Made by a program: the position numbers and the translations under genes. Below the pieces are notes generated by a model, which saw only the letters and a program-made list of their open reading frames with translations, did not search any database and was not told the origin of the DNA. A stretch of DNA of 36,484 bases from DATAYA01 sp036272815 (GTDB lineage: Bacteria; Pseudomonadota; Alphaproteobacteria; Acetobacterales; Acetobacteraceae), in contig DATAYA010000190.1 in NCBI GenBank assembly GCA_036272815.1, forward strand, positions 1 to 36,484, given 5' to 3'. Positions within the stretch are counted from its first letter, which is position 1. Every line of letters starts with the position of its first letter. Shown in pieces: positions 1 to 8,014 of the stretch.

Positions 1-412
1 TGTTCGGCGTCGCGACCATCTGCCCGGCATTGATGCCCGGCACGCCCGCAAGTGCGGCGACAAACTCGGGATACGGAATTGCCACATCCTGACCGCCCTG
101 CGAGAGCGCCACCAGATCGGCAACACCCGGCTCCCGCCCAGCCGGCAGCGAACCCACCGAATAGGGCGACGCCGTCGCGAACAGCGCACCATCCAGCACG
201 CCGAGGTTGGCGCCGATCGTGATGCTCTCTGGCCCACCGGTGCCGGCGGAGACACGACCGAGCAACGTCGCAGGTGCCAATGCCAGGACCGGCTGCGCGG
301 TCGCGAGCAGTTGCGCACGCGTCACCTTGCGCGCAATGCCGCCCTGGCTCGCCAGCAGTTCGTCCGTGTCGGATGCCGCAACCGCCGCGGGTAGGCCGTC
401 CAGTGTCGGCAT
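1..412 (-). CDS. Phage tail fibre / receptor-binding protein, N-terminal part (cut by window edge)
   Basis: An open frame runs from an ATG at 412 to the left edge with no stop (137 codons seen). The protein begins MPTLDGLPAAVAASDTDELL and continues with ASQGGIARKVTRAQLLA, the short N-terminal module commonly found on fibres of tailed phages that dock on the baseplate. Later residues (SITIGANLGVLDGALFATAS) look like fibre-shaft spacer sequence. The start lies 1 base after the TGA of the gene at 414-905, in the same direction, so it is probably translationally coupled to it. The C-terminal receptor-binding part is outside the window. Role as a fibre is inferred from position at the end of the baseplate series and from sequence style; there is no catalytic motif in the visible part. 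Confidence 0.7.
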   Translation of the reverse strand, partial: MPTLDGLPAAVAASDTDELLASQGGIARKVTRAQLLATAQPVLALAPATLLGRVSAGTGGPESITIGANLGVLDGALFATASPYSVGSLPAGREPGVADLVALSQGGQDVAIPYPEFVAALAGVPGINAGQMVATPN

Positions 413-413
413 C

Positions 414-905
414 TCAGGGGCCAACCGTCAGCGGCGTGCCGTTTTGGTCGGTGAGCGTACTGCCGGTCTCGGTCGTCAGGTTGGTGCTCGCGGGCGGGGG
501 CACCGTAAGGTTTTCCACCGGCAGCAGGACGCTGCGCACGAGCGTCCTGCCCGACGTCGTGGTGATGGTCAGCGTCACGGTGTAGGTCGTGCCCACCTGC
601 CCCGCCGAGAGCCACAGAACCGCGGCGCTGCCTGCCATCGCGGCCGACACCAACGTCAGGTCGCCAGGTTGCGCGGGGCTGATCGCGGCACTCAGCGCAT
701 CGATGCTGTCGGACGGATCGCCCGTCAGTGCGTTCGACACGTCGAGCTGGTAATCGAGCACATCCCCCGGGTCTTTGGTCGGCCAGGACGGCGTGATCGG
801 TGTCGCCTCCGCAACGCTGATCGTGCTCGGGCGAAGCGGCGTGCTGAATCCGTCGAGCACGACAAGCCGCGCGCTCGATGGCCGCCAGACGTAGGTTGAC
901 GACAT
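414..905 (-). CDS. Phage tail/fibre-associated structural protein, Ig-like
   Basis: This encodes about 163 residues (MSSTYVWRPSSARLVVLDGF...). Two ATG codons lie in tandem at 908 and 905; the 905 start sits 6 bases after GGAG and is preferred. The N-terminal third names a surface-like domain, followed by a Thr/Val-rich beta-strand region (TYTVTLTITTTSGRTLVRSVLLPVE) that reads like a bacterial Ig-like or fibronectin-like fold as seen in phage virion proteins. It lies between two fibre-type genes, so it is likely a distal tail component or fibre connector. No family was recognised with certainty and no enzymatic motif is visible. Function is an inference from context. Confidence 0.65.
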   Translation of the reverse strand: MSSTYVWRPSSARLVVLDGFSTPLRPSTISVAEATPITPSWPTKDPGDVLDYQLDVSNALTGDPSDSIDALSAAISPAQPGDLTLVSAAMAGSAAVLWLSAGQVGTTYTVTLTITTTSGRTLVRSVLLPVENLTVPPPASTNLTTETGSTLTDQNGTPLTVGP

Positions 906-956
906 CATCTTCTCCGGAAGTCCGGTCGTGGAAGGGGCGCAGGCGGACGGCCGGCG

Positions 957-2195
957 TCAGAACTCGATGATGACCAACCCGCTCGCGCCGGCGCCGCCAT
1001 TGCCGGTGGACTGGTAGGCGCCCCCGCCGCCGGAGCCGGGTGAGGCACCAGCCTGGCCGCCGCCCACGCCCCCACGCCCGCCGCCGCCGAGGGCCGACGC
1101 ACCGCCGGCCCCAGCGAAGCTGCTCCCCGATGCAAGTCCGTCGGTTCCCCAGCCGCCGATCGTGTTGACCGCGCCGCCGAACCCCTGTCCGCCGGCACCG
1201 CCATACGACGCCGGATCAGCCGAGCCGCCACCCGTCCCCCCGCTCGCCGAGAGCAGCCCGGAGACGGACGTGGTCAGCCCGTTGCCGCCACTGCTGCCCG
1301 GAGCGGCGCCGGCCCCGCCCGCGCCAACGGTGATCGCGATCACCGCACCCGGAGAGAGCGCGAACACGCCGTCCGCACAGCCGCCCGCGCCCCCGCCGCC
1401 GCCCGAATAGGTCGCATTCCCCCCGCCGCCGCCGCCGCCGCCGCCCATCACGCGGAACCGCGCTTGCGTGACGAAACTCGGCACGGTCCAGCTTGATGCA
1501 CCAGCGGTGCCGACCGTCGCGATGCGCGAAAAACCCGGCGTAAGATGTGGAAGCTTGAACGGCAGGAAAGGAGCATTCGGAACCGCCCAGATGCTGCTCG
1601 CCGTGACCGCGGTCTGGCCGTAGATGACGGTGACGCCCCAGAGCGCCACCCATCCGGGATCGACGATCGGTGTAAGCTGTGCGCCGGTCGGCGCCGCGGC
1701 ACCGGCCTTGAGCTGAAGCTGCACGCGCTGCAGCCGCTGCGTGTACTGCGCCGCTCCGGAATTGTTCGGCCCGCTATACGGCTGCGCCGGGTTCGCGGCG
1801 TTGTAGTAGGGCAGCACGATTGCCGATGCGTCCGCTTCACTGAACGTCGCCTCGATCAGGTAGTTCACCGCCTGCCCGGCCGCCGTCGGCGCCGTGAGCG
1901 CGAACGCGGTCGGCTGCAGGTTTATACCCATCTTCACTAGCGGGTCGGTCGTATCGGCCGGCAGCGACCCGAACGCAAGCGGATCGACCACCGACAACGT
2001 CGTGATGCTGCCTGGCCCCACGGTCACCGACATGCTCGCAGGCGTGGTCGGCAGGCAGGCGAGCCCGTCCGCAATCGCTCCCGACCCGAGTGCTGCCTGC
2101 GCGAGATAGCCAATGGCGGCCATGATGTTGCGCTCGATGGAGAGAAAATCCGTGTCGAGCGGCACGGCTCCGGGGAAGACGATCTGACGATCCAA
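957..2195 (-). CDS. Tail fibre protein with C-terminal glycine-rich domain
   Basis: The gene encodes 412 residues from a TTG codon at 2195, which has AGGG 7 bases upstream and no in-frame ATG nearby. Residues 1-50 form a baseplate-attachment-like region (MDRQIVFPGAVPLDTDFL). The middle carries beta-rich fibre sequence. From about residue 236 (SSWTVPSFVTQARFRVMGGG) the protein becomes a long glycine-rich domain with a run of nine Gly at about 249-257, ending GASGLVIIEF. This WTVP...RVxGGGGGG layout is a known glycine-rich fibre/adhesin domain; polyglycine-II sandwiches of the S16 gp38 type are a possible structural parallel. It lies immediately after the gpI-like gene, the expected place for fibres in Mu/P2-like phages. 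The domain probably mediates host-surface contact. Confidence 0.8.
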   Translation of the reverse strand: MDRQIVFPGAVPLDTDFLSIERNIMAAIGYLAQAALGSGAIADGLACLPTTPASMSVTVGPGSITTLSVVDPLAFGSLPADTTDPLVKMGINLQPTAFALTAPTAAGQAVNYLIEATFSEADASAIVLPYYNAANPAQPYSGPNNSGAAQYTQRLQRVQLQLKAGAAAPTGAQLTPIVDPGWVALWGVTVIYGQTAVTASSIWAVPNAPFLPFKLPHLTPGFSRIATVGTAGASSWTVPSFVTQARFRVMGGGGGGGGGNATYSGGGGGAGGCADGVFALSPGAVIAITVGAGGAGAAPGSSGGNGLTTSVSGLLSASGGTGGGSADPASYGGAGGQGFGGAVNTIGGWGTDGLASGSSFAGAGGASALGGGGRGGVGGGQAGASPGSGGGGAYQSTGNGGAGASGLVIIEF

Positions 2196-2231
2196 TGTGA
2201 AGCCCTCAGCTTGAGTTCCGGGAGCGTATGG

Positions 2232-2881
2232 TCAGTCCGCGATCCGCGACCACGCAGTGACCGCAGCCGGCAGCACGTCCGCGATCGCGGCGTAGATGTC
2301 GGCGTCGGTAACCTGCACCGCGATCATCGAGAGATCAGCGTAGGCCGATGCGCCGCTGCTCCAGGCGCCGTATCCCCACCCGGGGAACAGCGCGATCCCG
2401 GTGCCGAGCGGCCGGTAGGCGGTGACGAAAAACTGGCACGGCAGCGAGAGACTTCCCCACGCGCCGGCGAGGCCATAGCCCATCGCCAAGCCGTACCCGC
2501 CGGTATCGGCAGCCCGCGCCGGCTCGAAGATCTCCGGCGCTCGGCCGGTGAGATCGACCAACGCCTCCACGATCGCGGGCCGCGTCGCCCGTGCCCGCGT
2601 CAGCTCCCGCAGGATGCGGGCGCGGAAAGCATTGTCGGGTTCGAGCGTTGCGCGGAGCAGGCGCGTGCCGAAGAAGTCGCCCGAAATCCTGTCAAGCCAC
2701 GTCTCGGTCGCGGTCGCGATCCGCGTCTGGAGCCGCGCGTATGCGATGAAATCGTGGAGCCACGACCAGGCCGAAGCGAGCCCGCTCAGCACGCCATCGA
2801 GAACCGGCGTCGTGTCGCGAACCAGCGCGCCGGCAGGACTGACTTCAGTCGCGACAGGACATCCAGCGAATCACCCGTCAT
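2232..2881 (-). CDS. Baseplate protein I-like (Mu gp48/P2 gpI position), apparent frameshift near 2816
   Basis: The bulk (2232-2792, 187 codons including the stop) encodes LSGLASAWSWLHDFIAYARL... ending TAWSRIAD, matching the short tail protein that caps the baseplate wedge after gpJ. The only start codon in that frame is a GTG at 2792, in the middle of apparently conserved sequence. An ATG at 2881, 1 base after the gpJ stop, begins MTGDSLDVLSRLKSVLPARW in a different frame and hits a stop after 31 codons. Changing frame by -1 at the GCG near 2816 joins ...LPARWFA to DTTPVLDGVLSGLA, which reads as one natural protein of about 216 residues. I see a single missing base as the likeliest cause; sequencing error, true mutation or recoding cannot be separated here. 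No slippery heptamer is present at the site. Confidence 0.72.
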
Positions 2882-2882
2882 C

Positions 2883-4010
2883 TCAGTTCACCGTCACGCC
2901 ACCGCTCGCCTTCACGACACCGTTTCCCGGCGTCAGCAGATCGGCGGCAGTCCCATTGAGCGTGATCGCCGTCACGTTGGCGATGGTCGGATCGACGGCA
3001 TAGGCGAGCACTGGAATGCGGCTCAGCGGCAACGGCGCGCCGATCGGCAGCGCGTCGATCCACTCCGTGATCGATGCGGCTACGGCAGGCGCGAGCGTTG
3101 CCTTCACGCCCGGCGCATTCACCGCAATGGTGAGTGCCACCTGCACAGGCACCACCACTGGCGGCTGCACCGCGTAGGTGACTCCGGCCGGCCTTACCGC
3201 CTCGATCGCCGTCGCGGCGGTCGCGAGCAGAGAGGCCGGTGGCGATCCCGACCCGTCATCGACCGTGACAACGAAGTTACCGACCCGTGCGGCGCCGGAC
3301 GTATCGACACCCTCGGCGATCAAGCAGGTCAGGCCCTGCTGCACGCCCAGCACGGCCGCCGTGATAGCGACCGGCGTCGCCCGCGACAGCGAGGCGGCCC
3401 AGGACTGGAACCGCGTCCGCAGTGCGGCATCACTCTCGGCGTCGACCCCGTTCTGGAACGGTGCCGCGTTCACGACCGTGTCGATGCCGGGGATCGCCGT
3501 GCCGAGCGCATCGATCGCCCCAGCCTGCACGTTGCCGCCGGAGCCAGGGACGGACGCCTGCACCGTGAGACTGATCGTGCTCGCCGCTACCGGAACGCTG
3601 AAACCATTCTGTGCTGGGCTCCACGCCACATTACTCGGGTCGGCGAGAACCGTGAATTGCTGGCTGCCATCGGCCGTGGCCACGACCGCGCCCGCGGGCA
3701 CCAGGGCGGGCTGCCCAGTCGAGAAGCGCGCGAACGTCACAGGTCCGCTCGCCGCCGTCGCCGGCAGGCGAAAGACCGAGAAATCCGCCACCCAGCTATC
3801 CAGGTCGGCACCATTGCTCGTCGCCGCCCGCGTCACCGCAAGCAGTTGCACCAGCAGCCATTGCAGCCAGAGAGCCAGCGACGCGTTCGCCTCCAGAATG
3901 GCGCGCAGCACGCTGCCCACGGTCAGGTCCAGCAGGGAAGTCGACGCGCCCTGGACCGCGGCGGCCATCTGTTCGACCAAGGCCGAGAAGTTCTGCAGCG
4001 GAAGGGTCAT
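2883..4010 (-). CDS. Baseplate J protein (Mu gp47/P2 gpJ-like)
   Basis: This 375-residue protein has the typical baseplate J layout: an N-terminal helical part (MTLPLQNFSALVEQMAAAVQ, then DLTVGSVLRAILEANASLA), a central Ig-like insert with VPAGAVVATADGSQQFTV, and the conserved PVAITAAVLGVQQ / DGSGSPPASLLATAATAIEAVRPAGV segment near residues 225-295. J proteins form the wedge arms of contractile baseplates. Its ATG at 4010 overlaps the TGA of the W-like gene (ATGA), implying translational coupling. It precedes the I-like gene, the same order as in Mu and P2. Confidence 0.92.
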   Translation of the reverse strand: MTLPLQNFSALVEQMAAAVQGASTSLLDLTVGSVLRAILEANASLALWLQWLLVQLLAVTRAATSNGADLDSWVADFSVFRLPATAASGPVTFARFSTGQPALVPAGAVVATADGSQQFTVLADPSNVAWSPAQNGFSVPVAASTISLTVQASVPGSGGNVQAGAIDALGTAIPGIDTVVNAAPFQNGVDAESDAALRTRFQSWAASLSRATPVAITAAVLGVQQGLTCLIAEGVDTSGAARVGNFVVTVDDGSGSPPASLLATAATAIEAVRPAGVTYAVQPPVVVPVQVALTIAVNAPGVKATLAPAVAASITEWIDALPIGAPLPLSRIPVLAYAVDPTIANVTAITLNGTAADLLTPGNGVVKASGGVTVN

Positions 4011-4375
4011 GCGTTCACCGAAAAATTCAGGACCTCGGTCTGGCCGCTCGTGGCATCGACGTAGCGGATCGTGACGGACGCCTGCCCATCGTCGGAGAAG
4101 TCGACCGTCACCACCGGCTCGGGCGTCCGCGCGACCGCCGTCTCGTTGAAGATCTGACCGCGGATCGTCGCCTGGATCATCTGCGCACCGCCCGGTTGCC
4201 CGATGAACCGCGCCAGTCCCGCGCCATAGCCAAGTTGCCAGATGTAATCGCCGCCATTGGTGAGCAGCCGGCGCACCACGCGCTGCTGCCCCTCCTGCGT
4301 CCCATCGACCAAAGCGAGGTCGCCGGTTGGCCCGACCATCAGGTCGGAACCCCAGAATTGCGCAAGTTCTGGCAT
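4007..4375 (-). CDS. Baseplate wedge protein W (Mu gp46 / T4 gp25-like)
   Basis: This encodes 122 residues (MPELAQFWGSDLMVGPTGDL...). The pattern DLxVGPTGDLALVDGTQEGQQRVVRRLLT followed by GGDYIWQLGYGAGLARFIGQ is the usual gp46/gp25 signature, and the C-terminus is a beta-rich strand set ending LNFSVNA. T4 gp25 homologues initiate sheath polymerisation and join the wedge to the hub. The ATG at 4375 has GAGGACCC just upstream and lies 7 bases after the spike stop, so this start is preferred over longer frames that would run into the spike gene. Confidence 0.9.
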   Translation of the reverse strand: MPELAQFWGSDLMVGPTGDLALVDGTQEGQQRVVRRLLTNGGDYIWQLGYGAGLARFIGQPGGAQMIQATIRGQIFNETAVARTPEPVVTVDFSDDGQASVTIRYVDATSGQTEVLNFSVNA

Positions 4376-4382
4376 TGGGTCC

Positions 4383-4898
4383 TCAATCCTGCTGCTGCGG
4401 CGTTGATGTCGTGCCGCCGCGCGAATCCGTATGCGTGTGCGCATCATAGTGCTGGCGCAGGCGATCGAGGCTGCCGTGGCTGTCATAGACGTCGCCGGCC
4501 ACGTGCAGATCGCCCTGCACCTGCACGGTCCCATCATTTGCCAGCTTAAGAAAGCTGCCGCTTTTGTGCATCAGCCACAACTCGCCCACCGGCGCCTGCG
4601 GCGGCGCGTTCGCGTCGGAAAATGCACGCCCGGCGATCACGCCGTGCTCGGCGTCTCCTTCCTGCGCGAGGACCAACACCTGGTCGCCCGGTGCCGGCGG
4701 GCTCACGAATCCCCATCCCGCGCCGATCCACGAAGTCAGGATCGGCAACCATCCCGACAACACCGCTTCCGGCTGCAACCGCACCCGCGCAGTGTAGGTC
4801 TCGGGATCAAAGCTTGCGACGATACCGAAACGCACCTGCCCTTGGCGGCCGTCGAGACCTGCAGCGCGCTGCTTGATGGCACCGAGGAAACGTTCCAT
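4383..4898 (-). CDS. Baseplate spike protein V (Mu gp45/P2 gpV-like), HxH tip
   Basis: The 171-residue protein has an OB-fold-like N-terminal half (residues about 20-95, RFGIVASFDPETYTARVRLQ and WLPILTSWIGAGWGFVSPP...GDQVLVLAQEGD) and a short beta-helix-like section (LWLMHKSGSFLKLANDGTVQ, VQGDLHVAGDVYDSHG). It ends with YDAHTHTDSRGG at about 151-162; His154 and His156 form an HxH motif, which in P2 gpV and phi92 spikes coordinates iron at the membrane-piercing tip. The start ATG at 4898 abuts the TGA of the hub gene. Hub then spike is the Mu/P2 order. The iron-binding role is inferred by homology. Confidence 0.9.
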   Translation of the reverse strand: MERFLGAIKQRAAGLDGRQGQVRFGIVASFDPETYTARVRLQPEAVLSGWLPILTSWIGAGWGFVSPPAPGDQVLVLAQEGDAEHGVIAGRAFSDANAPPQAPVGELWLMHKSGSFLKLANDGTVQVQGDLHVAGDVYDSHGSLDRLRQHYDAHTHTDSRGGTTSTPQQQD

Positions 4899-5897
4899 TC
4901 AGGTCGTCGCCTTAGCGCGGACACGTTGGATGAAACCCTGCGTCACGCTCAGGCTCCTCTCCAGCTCGAGAACATTGTAAGTTCCATCGAACGCACTTCC
5001 CGTTCCCTGCAATGCGACCGTCCCCTGCGCCGCGAGCGTGAACTCGCCCGGCATGGTGAAGGCGACCGTCCGCTGGTGCGCCGCCAGCTCCGCCAGCAGG
5101 GTCTGCGCAAGCTGGTCGGCCTCGCTCTGCTTCAGATTCGGCCGCACGATCACCAATTCCTGGACGATCCCGCCGCTGCCGCTCGACGCGGTGCTGGTGC
5201 AGCTCGACATCTGCCGGCTGTTCCAGCTCTTGACCGTCAGCTTGATCTCGCCCGCGAGCGTCAGCGCGCGTTCCATGTGCAGCGACAGCAGATCGGATGG
5301 CACCAGGACCAACCTGGCCGCTCCCGCTTGCGGCTGCCCGAAATGCAGTGTCGCGTTGTTGACGAACAGGTTGAATCCCTCCTGCCGTGCCAGCAGGACC
5401 AAGAGGTCCCACTCCGTCGTTGCGTTATGAAATCTGTCGAGCGTGATCTTGTCGTGCTCGATCTGGTAGTAGCGCCCGATCGGCGTGCGGGTCGCGGTCA
5501 CCGACGATGCCAGCCCGTGGCGTCCTGCGATCGTCTCGGCAACCTGGCTCGCCGTCTGGTTCTGGAAGCTCTCCTGCGTGCGCGCCGCGATCATCTGCGC
5601 TGCCAGGTCGCGCCCCGTGACCCGCATGACGCCGCGGATCGGCTCCATCTCGACCGTATCCACCTGACCGATCATCATCGACTGCTCGATCCCGCCCAAC
5701 CCCATTCGAACTTCGAGGAGGATGTCGGTGCTGTCGGACCAGAAGTTCGGATCGACGGCCGCGAGCGCTGCCTGGACCGAGAAGCTTCCCGCGGTGAAGT
5801 GGTTGTTCGTGCTCACCCGCGCCGACGTCACGCCCGCCACCCGCGCGCCGTTGGCGAGCACCGTGAGGCTCGGCTGGCGCAGGCTACTGCTGGGCAA
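4899..5897 (-). CDS. Baseplate hub protein (Mu gp44/P2 gpD, gp27-like)
   Basis: The protein has 332 residues with the hub pattern: an N-terminal beta domain (SLTVLANGARVAGVTSARVS, NHFTAGSFSVQAAL, then MMIGQVDTVEMEP), a central region with a late-control-D-like segment (QNQTASQVAETIAGRHGL, WDLLVLLARQEGFNLFVNNATLHFG) and a C-terminal barrel ending TQGFIQRVRAKATT. Hub proteins trimerise at the tube end and carry the spike. The start is a TTG at 5897 with GGAGG 5 bases upstream, inside the end of the LysM-like gene (14-base overlap); no in-frame ATG fits better. It is followed directly by the spike gene. Confidence 0.87.
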   Translation of the reverse strand: MPSSSLRQPSLTVLANGARVAGVTSARVSTNNHFTAGSFSVQAALAAVDPNFWSDSTDILLEVRMGLGGIEQSMMIGQVDTVEMEPIRGVMRVTGRDLAAQMIAARTQESFQNQTASQVAETIAGRHGLASSVTATRTPIGRYYQIEHDKITLDRFHNATTEWDLLVLLARQEGFNLFVNNATLHFGQPQAGAARLVLVPSDLLSLHMERALTLAGEIKLTVKSWNSRQMSSCTSTASSGSGGIVQELVIVRPNLKQSEADQLAQTLLAELAAHQRTVAFTMPGEFTLAAQGTVALQGTGSAFDGTYNVLELERSLSVTQGFIQRVRAKATT

Positions 5898-6069
5898 TGC
5901 CGCCTCCGGCGTTCGGGTCGGGGTCTGGGATGTTCAGCACGACGAGCCCGACCAGGACCGGGTCGGACAGTCCGTTCGCCTGCGCGATCCGCAGCCACTG
6001 CGTCGCGTCGGCAAGTTCCTGTGCGGCGATCTGGAACAGATTGCCGCCGGCGACCGTGATCGTCCGCAT
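5884..6069 (-). CDS. LysM-like small tail protein (tail protein X type)
   Basis: This gene encodes only 61 residues, MRTITVAGGNLFQIAAQELA followed by DATQWLRIAQANGLSDPVL and ending in a short Pro/Gly tail. The T-V-x-x-G-x-x-L-x-x-I-A...W-x-x-I-A-x-A-N-x-L layout is the LysM-like fold of small tail proteins of the gpX type, which sit near the hub in contractile tails. The ATG at 6069 overlaps the preceding stop (ATGA) and the 3' end overlaps the hub start, so the three genes look translationally coupled. Confidence 0.82.
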   Translation of the reverse strand: MRTITVAGGNLFQIAAQELADATQWLRIAQANGLSDPVLVGLVVLNIPDPDPNAGGGIAQQ

Positions 6070-6758
6070 CAGGGTTGCGCGTTTGCGAGATTGGTCTGTG
6101 CGCGAGCGAGGTATCCCCGCGCGGCGGACAGGGATGCGAGCTGACCGGTCGCTGCCACTGCGCCGCTGATGCCTATGCCCTGAAGATTGCCCCCTGCGCT
6201 TGCAAGATTGGCGTCGAGCGTGCCCTGCGCGCTGACGATCGTCGCCTGCGCGGCCGCGTTTGCGGCCGTGCCCGCCGTCGTGGCGCCCGGAACCGCAAGC
6301 GCCGTCTGCGCCGCCGTGAGATCGAAACCGCCCGACGCGGCACTGGCGATGTCGCCCAGCACGCTCGACAGCAGGTCGATAGCCGCCACGACCGGCGTCT
6401 GTGCCTCGTCCTGGATCACTTTGCAGGTGATGCGGTACGGCACCCACCACGGGCTCGAATAGATCGCGTCGAAGCGCGCGATCACGACGGTGTAGAGAAA
6501 CGCATCCCAGGACAGCGGCAGCGGCGCTCCGACCACGCGCAGCACGTCCAGCAGCCGCCCGCGCTCCGCGGCGTCCGGACCGCTGAACACGCCCGACCAC
6601 ACGAGGTCCGCATCGTCGCGCCCCATCGCGTCGATCACACGCGCACCGCCCGGCAGCGTGTGGACCACCAGGCGCTGCGCGCCGCCAAAGCCGATACGCT
6701 CCGGAACCTCGAAGTCCCCGAAAGCAATCGGTCCGAGTAGCAAGGGTGTGCCGGTCAT
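6069..6758 (-). CDS. Tail protein in the Mu gpN/gp43 position (baseplate hub-associated)
   Basis: The gene encodes 229 residues from the ATG at 6758, which overlaps the tape-measure-slot stop (ATGA). The N-terminal half is beta-rich (LLLGPIAFGDFEVPERIGFG, LVVHTLPGGARVIDAMGRDD, LVWSGVFSGPDAAERGRLL, then PLPLSWDAFLYTVVIARFDA and WWVPYRITCKVIQDE), which resembles the N-terminal domain of phage DNA-circularisation/tail N proteins. The C-terminal 100 residues are Ala-rich and probably helical (SSVLGDIASAASGG...LSAARGYLARAQTNLANAQ). In Mu the gene between tape measure and hub is gp43 (N), a distal tail component, so the assignment rests on both position and style. The precise family is not certain. 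Confidence 0.72.
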   Translation of the reverse strand: MTGTPLLLGPIAFGDFEVPERIGFGGAQRLVVHTLPGGARVIDAMGRDDADLVWSGVFSGPDAAERGRLLDVLRVVGAPLPLSWDAFLYTVVIARFDAIYSSPWWVPYRITCKVIQDEAQTPVVAAIDLLSSVLGDIASAASGGFDLTAAQTALAVPGATTAGTAANAAAQATIVSAQGTLDANLASAGGNLQGIGISGAVAATGQLASLSAARGYLARAQTNLANAQP

Positions 6759-7999
6759 TGCAGTGCTCCGGGAAACCAGGCGGGGCTGAGCCTCCCGTCG
6801 ATCCCGGTGGTGCCGGTCGGGGGACGCCCGGCGTCTCGCCCGAGCCGCTCGACGAGCCAGCGGCCGACCACCTCGCCGTCGAGATAGATGTTCGACTCCG
6901 ATCGATCCGGCTCGCTGCTCGCCTGTGCGGGCGCGGGCGGGGGCTGCCGGGCGGGCGGCGCCGCAGGAACGGTGGGCGATGCGGCGGGCGCCCACAGGCG
7001 CGACGCCGCCGACACCGCACCCGAACGTGACATCGCACGTGCCGCCGGCACCTCCAGCGGCCGATTCTCCTGGCGCCCGGGCTCGACCGCTTGCGGGGCC
7101 GCCTTCCGGGGCCGGGCAACGACAGGCGATTGCGTCTGGGTTCGTGACGGCAACGATGCCGCTTGCCTGACGACGCTCGCATCGGCAGGTGCGCGGGCGA
7201 TCCGCGTCGTGTCCCACTCCGCCTTGTTGGCTGTACCCGCGACTGCGGTCGCCGGCGCCGACGCGGTGACCGCACGCGCGGTGCTCGCGAACGCCGCCGG
7301 CGCGTTTGCCGCCGGACGATCCCGCCGCAGCGCGATCGTCACCGGCAACGTCTCGGGCGTCGCGCCCCGCCGCCCCGCATCCGCCGGTGCCGCGGCCGGC
7401 CTCTCGGGCGGCAACGCTACGCGGGCCGGTGCCGCTCCGGCCTGCTCGGTCGGCATCGATGGTGCCTTCGCGTTTGCCGCCGCCATCGGCCGCTCGGGCG
7501 AGGCGCGTTCGGGCACGACCGTCGCCACCGTGGGCGGCTGCGGCACAGGCGTCGCAGACGCAGCCTCCGCAATCCGCGCCCGTGCTGCCGTCGCCCGCTC
7601 GCCCGCGCCGCGCTCCGCCTGCGCGGGAATGACTGGCGGCGGATCAACTCGCGCCGACACCGGCGCGACCGCGTATTCCTTCGCATCCTGAGGTGTCGCC
7701 GGCGCGACCACACGGTCTTTCGCCTGCGGCACCGGCGCTGGCGCGCGCGACGCCTCGCGCGTCACCGGCTCCGCCTCCAATTTCGATTCGGCCGTCGCAG
7801 GCCGGGCCTGCGGCGCGCGCACAGAGGCCGCGGCCCCCGCAAGCGTCACTCGCGCCGCGTCCGCCAGCCGTGCCAGCCCCGCGGTGGTTTGGCTGATCGC
7901 GCCGTCGAGTTTGTCGAGGTCGCGCCCGATCAGCGCAATTCCCGTCGAGACGCCATCATCCAGCGCCAGCCTGATGCCGATCGTATAGGCTTCGTCCAT
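6755..7999 (-). CDS. Putative tape-measure-slot protein, short and Pro/Ala-rich
   Basis: This 414-residue protein lies between the chaperone/gp10-like genes and the baseplate genes, where the tape measure normally is. Residues 1-60 (MDEAYTIGIRLALDDGVSTG, then LDKLDGAISQTTAGLARLADA) look ordered and helical. Residues about 60-365 are low-complexity Ala/Pro/Arg/Glu-rich, apparently disordered and without transmembrane helices. The last 45 residues (SNIYLDGEVVGRWLVERLGR...PAWFPGALQ) look ordered again. A normal tape measure is a long helical protein with hydrophobic segments; this one keeps only short ends. It may be a reduced tape measure, a tape-measure chaperone or a tail-tip linker. The start at 7999 has only a weak GGGG upstream. 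Confidence 0.62.
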   Translation of the reverse strand: MDEAYTIGIRLALDDGVSTGIALIGRDLDKLDGAISQTTAGLARLADAARVTLAGAAASVRAPQARPATAESKLEAEPVTREASRAPAPVPQAKDRVVAPATPQDAKEYAVAPVSARVDPPPVIPAQAERGAGERATAARARIAEAASATPVPQPPTVATVVPERASPERPMAAANAKAPSMPTEQAGAAPARVALPPERPAAAPADAGRRGATPETLPVTIALRRDRPAANAPAAFASTARAVTASAPATAVAGTANKAEWDTTRIARAPADASVVRQAASLPSRTQTQSPVVARPRKAAPQAVEPGRQENRPLEVPAARAMSRSGAVSAASRLWAPAASPTVPAAPPARQPPPAPAQASSEPDRSESNIYLDGEVVGRWLVERLGRDAGRPPTGTTGIDGRLSPAWFPGALQ

Positions 8000-8014
8000 C
8001 GTGGCCCCGTTCTG

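Noticed and set aside
1381..1446. Tandem CCG repeats as a CRISPR or regulatory repeat array
   Set aside because: They encode consecutive glycines in frame in the fibre gene and have no spacer structure.
2211..4064. 617-codon plus-strand frame opposite the baseplate J and I genes
   Set aside because: Low-complexity Arg-rich translation with no domains; the opposite strand encodes recognisable baseplate proteins.
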